From contig LXTK01000183.1 in assembly GCA_001643475.1 (NCBI GenBank), forward strand, positions 1 through 10,953: a stretch of DNA of 10,953 nt, given 5' to 3'. Positions 7,693 through 10,953 of the stretch are shown in pieces (the first letter of the stretch is position 1; each line of letters begins with the position of its first letter). A program made the position numbers and the translations under genes. Source of the stretch: Proteobacteria bacterium SPGG2 (GTDB taxonomy: Bacteria; Pseudomonadota; Gammaproteobacteria; Acidiferrobacterales; SPGG2). The notes beneath the pieces were generated by a model. That model had not been told where the DNA came from, made no database searches, and saw only the letters and a list, made by a program, of their open reading frames with translations.

Positions 7693-7717
7693 AGCGTGAT
7701 CCCGCTGGGAATCAGCT
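7693..7717 (-). promoter_or_regulatory. Hairpin in the leuA leader upstream of the ribosome binding site
   Basis: In the minus-strand RNA, AGC-TGAT-(T)-CCC pairs with GGG-ATCA-(C)-GCT around an AGC loop: ten base pairs with two single-base bulges. It lies between the leader-peptide stop and the leuA Shine-Dalgarno (7680-7676). No T-tract follows, so it is not a simple terminator. It may shape access to the ribosome binding site. Confidence 0.4.
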
Positions 7718-7731
7718 TACACACTTACACA
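7716..7731. repeat. Perfect 8-bp tandem duplication in the leuA leader
   Basis: CTTACACA occurs twice in direct succession (7716-7723 and 7724-7731). On the leuA-sense strand each copy reads TGTGTAAG and contains a TAA, and the two TAA triplets fall in different frames. It may be a replication-slippage duplication or part of a binding site. Confidence 0.6.
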
Positions 7732-7765
7732 AGAATCAATCGAATCGAATTGGGGGTAGAGTATG

Positions 7766-7781
7766 TGCGCCTAGCGGCGCA
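7766..7781 (-). promoter_or_regulatory. Hairpin containing the leader-peptide stop codon
   Basis: Minus-strand TGCGCC (7781-7776), loop GCTA, GGCGCA (7771-7766): a perfect 6-bp GC-rich stem. The leader-peptide TAG (7773-7771) spans the loop and the first base of the 3' arm, and the 5' arm is the last coding sequence (Leu34-Arg-Arg). A ribosome reaching the stop must open this stem; one stalled on the leucine run could leave it intact. This is a natural sensor element, though no T-tract follows. Confidence 0.5.
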
Positions 7782-7881
7782 GGAATAGCGCGAGGAGAAG
7801 AGGAAAACGAGCAGCGACATCCACACGGCGTGCCGTCTGGCTCTGGAGAGTGATCGCTACGGTCGTTTGATCGGCTTGCAC
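7771..7881 (-). CDS. Candidate leucine leader peptide of leuA (attenuator)
   Basis: A 36-codon open frame in the leuA 5' leader. It starts with GTG (7881) preceded by GGGAG (7895-7891) at nine bases, a good Shine-Dalgarno. The C-terminal ten residues are PLLLALFLRR, so five of codons 28-34 are leucine (CTT, CTC, CTC, GCG, CTA, TTC, CTG), immediately before the TAG stop. A run of the pathway's end-product codons near the end of a short frame ahead of the biosynthetic gene is the hallmark of ribosome-mediated attenuation (compare the Leu run in E. coli leuL). A shorter version starting at GTG 7824 (codon 20) is possible but has no ribosome binding site. The transcript would start about 20 bases upstream of the GTG. 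A hairpin inside the frame (7842-7823, CCAGACGGC paired with GCCGTGTGG, one mismatch) could act as a pause stem. Confidence 0.65.
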   Translation of the reverse strand: MQADQTTVAITLQSQTARRVDVAARFPLLLALFLRR

Positions 7882-7897
7882 TTAAGAATTCTCCCTA

Positions 7898-7921
7898 CAG
7901 CGGCCTAATACTAAACCGCTG
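7898..7921 (-). repeat. 24-base inverted repeat overlapping the leuA -10 element
   Basis: In minus-strand RNA, CAGCGGUUUA (7921-7912) pairs completely with UAGGCCGCUG (7907-7898), using two G-U pairs, around a GUAU tetraloop. On the plus strand the two G-U pairs become mismatches, so the structure favours the minus-strand transcript. It begins 11 bases after the pssA stop codon and could protect or mark the 3' end of the ilv-psd-pssA mRNA. As DNA it covers the predicted leuA -10 and start site, so it could also be an operator. No T-tract follows. Confidence 0.5.
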
Positions 7922-7936
7922 AACGCTTAATTTCAA
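7908..7936 (-). promoter_or_regulatory. Candidate leuA promoter overlapping the end of pssA
   Basis: TTGAAA (7936-7931; 5/6 to TTGACA), exactly 17 bases of spacer, then TAGTAT (7913-7908; 4/6 to TATAAT). The -35 element includes the pssA TGA stop. Transcription would begin near 7901, about 20 bases before the leader-peptide GTG and about 235 bases before leuA. Confidence 0.55.
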
Positions 7937-8718
7937 AGCCTTTTTGTGGGCTCGGGTTGCCGATGAGAAGTGCGCCGCAACAGCTTCCAACCGCTCATGG
8001 CCGGGCCGTGTAGGGCGTAAGTAAGAGCGCAAATGAAAAGTACCTGCGGGGGATCCAGAAACACCAGAACAAAAATTAGTGGCACGATAAGTACCGCCAT
8101 AAACGGTACTCGCCCTTTGAGGTCAAGTGCTTTTAAACTGTGGTAGCGAATATTGCTGACCATCAGAGCGCCGGCCAGCACCGTCATCAATAGGGCCAGA
8201 ATGCTGATCTCTTTGCCGGGCACGCCATAACTAAGCAGTACCCACACAAACCCCATTAGAAAGGCGGCAGCGGCCGGAATCGGCAATCCCTGGAAGTAAC
8301 GCTTATCTGCCACTGCCAGCTGGGTGTTGAAACGCGCCAACCGCAATGCCCCACACACCGCATAGATGAACGCAGCAAGCCAGCCAAGCGTACCGATACC
8401 CGATAGCGCCCACTCGTATATCACCAAGGCCGGAGCCAGACCGAAGGACACGACATCGGCGAGACTATCGTATTCGGCGCCAAAGTCACTTTCCGTACCC
8501 GTCCAACGAGCGACGCGGCCATCTAGGCCGTCCATGATCATGGCGATGTATATAGCGAGCGGCGCGAACTCGAAATTGCCGTTCATCGCTTGGACGATAG
8601 CGAAAAAACCAGCGAACAGCACTGCCGTGGTAAACAGATTCGGCAGAATATAGATACCCTTGCGTTTCTCGGCGCGGGTGTTCTTAGAGCGCTTCCTTTG
8701 TAAGATCTTAGTTTTCAT
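7933..8718 (-). CDS. pssA: CDP-diacylglycerol--serine O-phosphatidyltransferase
   Basis: Integral membrane enzyme that makes phosphatidylserine from CDP-diacylglycerol and serine; its product is the substrate of the adjacent psd gene. The 261-residue protein carries the complete CDP-alcohol phosphatidyltransferase signature at 63-88 (DGLDGRVAR, then GAEYDSLAD), with metal-binding Asp63, Asp66, Asp84 and Asp88. A basic N-terminus (residues 1-20) precedes several hydrophobic helices. This is the membrane-embedded type found in Bacillus and many proteobacteria, not the E. coli PLD-like PssA. Start: ATG 8718 lies two bases after the psd stop. A TTG at 8724, overlapping that stop as TTGA, would add two residues and cannot be excluded. 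Either way translation is tightly coupled to psd. Confidence 0.95.
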   Translation of the reverse strand: MKTKILQRKRSKNTRAEKRKGIYILPNLFTTAVLFAGFFAIVQAMNGNFEFAPLAIYIAMIMDGLDGRVARWTGTESDFGAEYDSLADVVSFGLAPALVIYEWALSGIGTLGWLAAFIYAVCGALRLARFNTQLAVADKRYFQGLPIPAAAAFLMGFVWVLLSYGVPGKEISILALLMTVLAGALMVSNIRYHSLKALDLKGRVPFMAVLIVPLIFVLVFLDPPQVLFICALTYALHGPAMSGWKLLRRTSHRQPEPTKRL

Positions 8719-8720
8719 GG

Positions 8721-9368
8721 TCAATGCACCAAGAAACCAATGATATCACTGCCTGCTTTGACTTTGTCACCCAAGGCGCTGATCAGCTGCGTGCTGATGG
8801 GCATGTAGACGTCGACCCGAGACCCAAATCGGATGAAGCCATAACGCTCACCTTGGGCAATACGCTCACCAGGTTGCACATCACAAAGTATACGCCGAGC
8901 CAGCAATCCAGCAATCTGAACTACGACGATATCGTCCTCTTCGTCGGTCCGAATCCAGATCGCGTTTCTCTCATTCTCGCTGGAGGCCTTATCCAGCGCG
9001 GCATTGAAGAATCGTCCTGGCGTATGCCAGCGCTCCATCACTTTGCCTTCGGTGGGGCTACGGTTGGCATGAGCATCGAAGATGTTCATGAATACACTAA
9101 TGCGCTTGGCCGGTCGCTTGAGGTAGGGATCTGTTACATCATCCACAGCAATTACCCGCCCATCAGCCGGACACACAATTCCCAGCGGCGCAGCTGGGAT
9201 GGTACGCGGCGGATCACGAAAGAATTGAACAACGAAGATGAATAGCAGCCACAGCGGCAGCGCCCATACCCAGCCTATGAAATAGTGTACCGCCGCCGCC
9301 GCCGCACCGGAGATGGCGATGTGCGCCCAACCCTCACGCGCCAGAATCGGCTGCCTGCCCTTAGCCAT
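8721..9368 (-). CDS. psd: Phosphatidylserine decarboxylase proenzyme, short form
   Basis: Converts phosphatidylserine to phosphatidylethanolamine at the inner membrane. The 215-residue size fits the short PSD class rather than the roughly 320-residue E. coli enzyme. Residues 15-50 contain one or two hydrophobic segments, followed by FFRDPPRTIP (49-58), typical of this class. CPADGRV (66-72) and FMNIFDAHANRSPTEG (93-108) are conserved blocks. The self-cleavage site that creates the pyruvoyl cofactor is RFGSR, with cleavage predicted between Gly182 and Ser183, giving a large beta chain and a short alpha chain of 33 residues. The start is ATG 9368, 33 bases after the ilvC stop, and the stop is two bases before the pssA ATG, so psd is within one transcription unit with ilvC and pssA. 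Confidence 0.95.
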   Translation of the reverse strand: MAKGRQPILAREGWAHIAISGAAAAAVHYFIGWVWALPLWLLFIFVVQFFRDPPRTIPAAPLGIVCPADGRVIAVDDVTDPYLKRPAKRISVFMNIFDAHANRSPTEGKVMERWHTPGRFFNAALDKASSENERNAIWIRTDEEDDIVVVQIAGLLARRILCDVQPGERIAQGERYGFIRFGSRVDVYMPISTQLISALGDKVKAGSDIIGFLVH

Positions 9369-9401
9369 GTGGACCCAAACGGCTCAAAGGTATCGGATGG
9401 G

Positions 9402-10418
9402 TTAGTTCTTTTCCTTGTCGACCAGCTTGCCAGCCTTGATCCACGGCATCATATCACGCAGCTGTGCGCCCACCACCTCTGATGCGTGCTGGCTGGCTTT
9501 GGTGCGCAACTCGGGAAAGCGCTTGCCACCGGTGGCGTTCTCGGCCATCCATTCGCGTGCAAACTCACCGGATTGAATCTCCTTGAGAATCTTCTTCATC
9601 TCCGCCTTCGTTTGCTCATTAACGATACGCGGACCGCGGGTCAAATCACCATACTCGGCGGTGTTCGAGATCGAATACCGCATGTTCTGAATACCGCCTT
9701 CGTACAGGAGGTCAACGATCAATTTTAATTCGTGGAGACACTCAAAATACGCCATCTCCGGGGCATAACCGGCCTCGGTCAGTATTTCAAAGCCCGCCTG
9801 CGCCAGTGACGTCAGCCCCCCGCACAGCACGGTCTGCTCGCCAAATAGGTCAGTCTCCGTCTCTTCGCGAAACGTCGTTTCGATAACGCCGGCACGGCCA
9901 CCACCAATCGCAGACGCATATGACGATGCAATGTCTCGGGCTTTACCTGAGGAGTCTTGTGCTATCGCAATAAGACACGGTACGCCACCACCCTCGGTGT
10001 AGGTCGAACGCACCAGATGCCCGGGACCTTTGGGCGCCACCATGAACACATCCAGATCGGGTCGCGGCTCGATAAATCCGAAATGAATATTGAACCCGTG
10101 CGCGAACGCTATAGCAGAGTTTTGCTTCAATGAAGGCTCTATACTTTCTTTATAGATCGCCGCTTGGTTCTCATCGGGCGCCAAAATCATGGTTATATCG
10201 GCCTCACCCACGGCATCGGCGACCGGCTCTACCGCCAGGCCCGCCCTCTGGGCCTTCGCCGCCGAGGCGGAGCCCTCACGCAAACCAATTACTACGTCGA
10301 CACCGCTCTCCTTCAGGTTGTTGGCATGGGCATGCCCCTGCGACCCATAGCCGATAATCGCTACTTTCTTGTTCTGAATAATGGAAAGATCAGCATCTTT
10401 ATCGTAATAGACCTTCAT
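9402..10418 (-). CDS. ilvC: Ketol-acid reductoisomerase, class I, NADP-dependent
   Basis: Second common enzyme of isoleucine/valine synthesis: isomerises and reduces acetolactate and acetohydroxybutyrate to the dihydroxy acids, using Mg2+ and NADPH. The 338-residue length is that of short class I enzymes. The Rossmann motif GYGSQGHA is at 23-30. The cofactor-specificity loop LREGSAS (46-52), with its Arg and Ser residues, fits NADPH. Catalytic His107 lies in AFAHGFN. Mg2+ ligands Asp190 and Glu194 (ETDLFGEQ) and Glu226 and Glu230 (FECLHE) are all present at the positions known for the Pseudomonas enzyme. Start ATG 10418 has GGGTGG about four bases upstream. It follows ilvH by 33 bases and precedes psd by 33 bases, so co-transcription is likely. 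Confidence 0.98.
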   Translation of the reverse strand: MKVYYDKDADLSIIQNKKVAIIGYGSQGHAHANNLKESGVDVVIGLREGSASAAKAQRAGLAVEPVADAVGEADITMILAPDENQAAIYKESIEPSLKQNSAIAFAHGFNIHFGFIEPRPDLDVFMVAPKGPGHLVRSTYTEGGGVPCLIAIAQDSSGKARDIASSYASAIGGGRAGVIETTFREETETDLFGEQTVLCGGLTSLAQAGFEILTEAGYAPEMAYFECLHELKLIVDLLYEGGIQNMRYSISNTAEYGDLTRGPRIVNEQTKAEMKKILKEIQSGEFAREWMAENATGGKRFPELRTKASQHASEVVGAQLRDMMPWIKAGKLVDKEKN

Positions 10419-10451
10419 GACACCACCCTCAAACGCATAACTAGGCGTGCA

Positions 10452-10943
10452 TCATACGCGCAGAGCCTTCTCTCCGCGAGCGATCCCCGAGACCCCAGAG
10501 CGCGCCACCTCGATAATCCCCACCCCACGAATGGCCTCTAAAAACGCGTCCAACTTTTCGCCAGTACCGGTAACCTCGATGGCATACGTGGTGTCGGTGA
10601 CATCGATTACACGAGCACGAAAAATATCCACCAACCGCGCAACCTCCTCGCGCGCGTCACCAACCGCTCTCACCTTGATCAGCATCATTTCACGTTCTAT
10701 ATGCCGGCCCTCGGTGAGGTCACTAAGCTTGACCACTTCCACGAGTTTATGTAGCTGCTTGGTGATTTGTTCAATGATATCGTCAGATCCGCGCGTGACC
10801 ACCGTCATACGCGACAACGTGTCGTCTTCAGTGGGCGCCACCGTCAGGGAATCGATATTGAAACCACGGGCGGAAAACATATTCGCCACCCGCGACAACG
10901 CGCCCGACTCGTTCTCCAGCAGTATCGCGATAATGTGCCGCAT
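10452..10943 (-). CDS. ilvH: Acetolactate synthase small (regulatory) subunit
   Basis: Regulatory subunit that activates the catalytic subunit of acetohydroxyacid synthase and confers valine feedback inhibition. The 163-residue product has the N-terminal ACT domain (about residues 3-77) beginning HIIAILLENESGALSRV; Asn11, Gly14 and Asn29 correspond to residues implicated in valine binding in E. coli IlvH. A C-terminal ALS_ss_C domain (about 83-160, with EREMMLIKV and AIEVTGTGEKLDAF) completes it. Full length. Start ATG 10943 has AGGG shortly upstream at the window edge. The catalytic subunit gene (ilvB/ilvI) is expected immediately outside the window. The symbol ilvN is used in some genomes for the same gene. 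Confidence 0.96.
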   Translation of the reverse strand: MRHIIAILLENESGALSRVANMFSARGFNIDSLTVAPTEDDTLSRMTVVTRGSDDIIEQITKQLHKLVEVVKLSDLTEGRHIEREMMLIKVRAVGDAREEVARLVDIFRARVIDVTDTTYAIEVTGTGEKLDAFLEAIRGVGIIEVARSGVSGIARGEKALRV

Positions 10944-10953
10944 GCTGCCCTAT

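Noticed and set aside
7725..7820. Alternative leader frame on the minus strand starting ATG 7820 (begins MSLLVFLF, ends IRLILV)
   Set aside because: It contains some Leu, Ile and Val codons but has no Shine-Dalgarno sequence and its runs are broken. The overlapping frame from 7881 has a good ribosome site, a promoter at the right distance and a compact Leu run before its stop.
7461..7853. Plus-strand open frame (130 codons) across the leuA start and leader
   Set aside because: Runs antisense through the leuA N-terminus and leader; no promoter or ribosome site on that strand, and no protein-like pattern.
8724..9245. Long plus-strand open frame (173 codons) opposite psd
   Set aside because: It lies wholly inside psd, which has complete family motifs on the other strand; composition is that of an antisense shadow, with no domain or ribosome site.
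10944..10953. End of the acetolactate synthase large-subunit gene at the right edge
   Set aside because: The minus strand contains a TAG here (10952-10950) that could be its stop codon, but ten bases cannot support a gene call.
1..10953. Mobile elements, CRISPR, phage or defence genes
   Set aside because: No transposase, integrase, long repeat, spaced repeat array or defence-type domain is visible; all long genes are core metabolic or housekeeping functions apart from two hypotheticals.

Overview
This looks like a chromosomal housekeeping segment of a proteobacterium, most likely a gammaproteobacterium. The basis is the gene set and gene order: an acidic hypothetical protein directly upstream of valS, a udg-rimI pair, and an ilvH-ilvC-psd-pssA-leuA block that I recall from Chromatiales and betaproteobacteria. 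GC content is moderate, and I see no insertion sequence, phage gene, tRNA, rRNA or CRISPR array. The genus cannot be read from the sequence alone.

Layout from left to right. (1) Positions 1-1714, plus strand: the 3' part of a very acidic, apparently disordered protein with a short helical C-terminus; its start lies before the window. (2) A strong terminator-like hairpin at 1744-1767, immediately followed by valS (valyl-tRNA synthetase, to 4561). (3) valS meets a minus-strand pair, udg (family 4-type uracil-DNA glycosylase) then rimI (ribosomal-protein acetyltransferase). The rimI and valS stop codons overlap, and the udg and rimI reading frames overlap in ATGA. (4) A 110-base divergent intergenic region carries one promoter for udg and one, facing right, for a 73-residue membrane-anchored protein of unknown function (5837-6058). 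Both promoters sit so close to their start codons that leaderless mRNAs are predicted. (5) From 6119 to the right edge everything is on the minus strand. In transcription order it reads ilvH, ilvC (branched-chain amino acid synthesis), psd, pssA (phosphatidylethanolamine synthesis) and leuA (leucine branch). ilvB/ilvI is expected just outside the window.

The 266-base gap between pssA and leuA is the most informative non-coding part. It contains a good sigma70-type promoter overlapping the pssA stop codon. Downstream is a short open frame (7881 to 7771) with its own Shine-Dalgarno sequence, ending in a leucine-rich run (PLLLALFLRR) just before a stop codon inside a hairpin. Further hairpins and a C-rich tract follow before leuA. 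This is the architecture of a leucine leader-peptide attenuator, although no classical intrinsic terminator is visible. leuA therefore probably has its own leucine-responsive transcription in addition to any read-through from the ilv-psd-pssA operon.

The second notable observation is that the uracil-DNA glycosylase has Ser132 exactly where family 4 enzymes carry the third [4Fe-4S] cysteine; the other three cysteines are present at the expected spacing.
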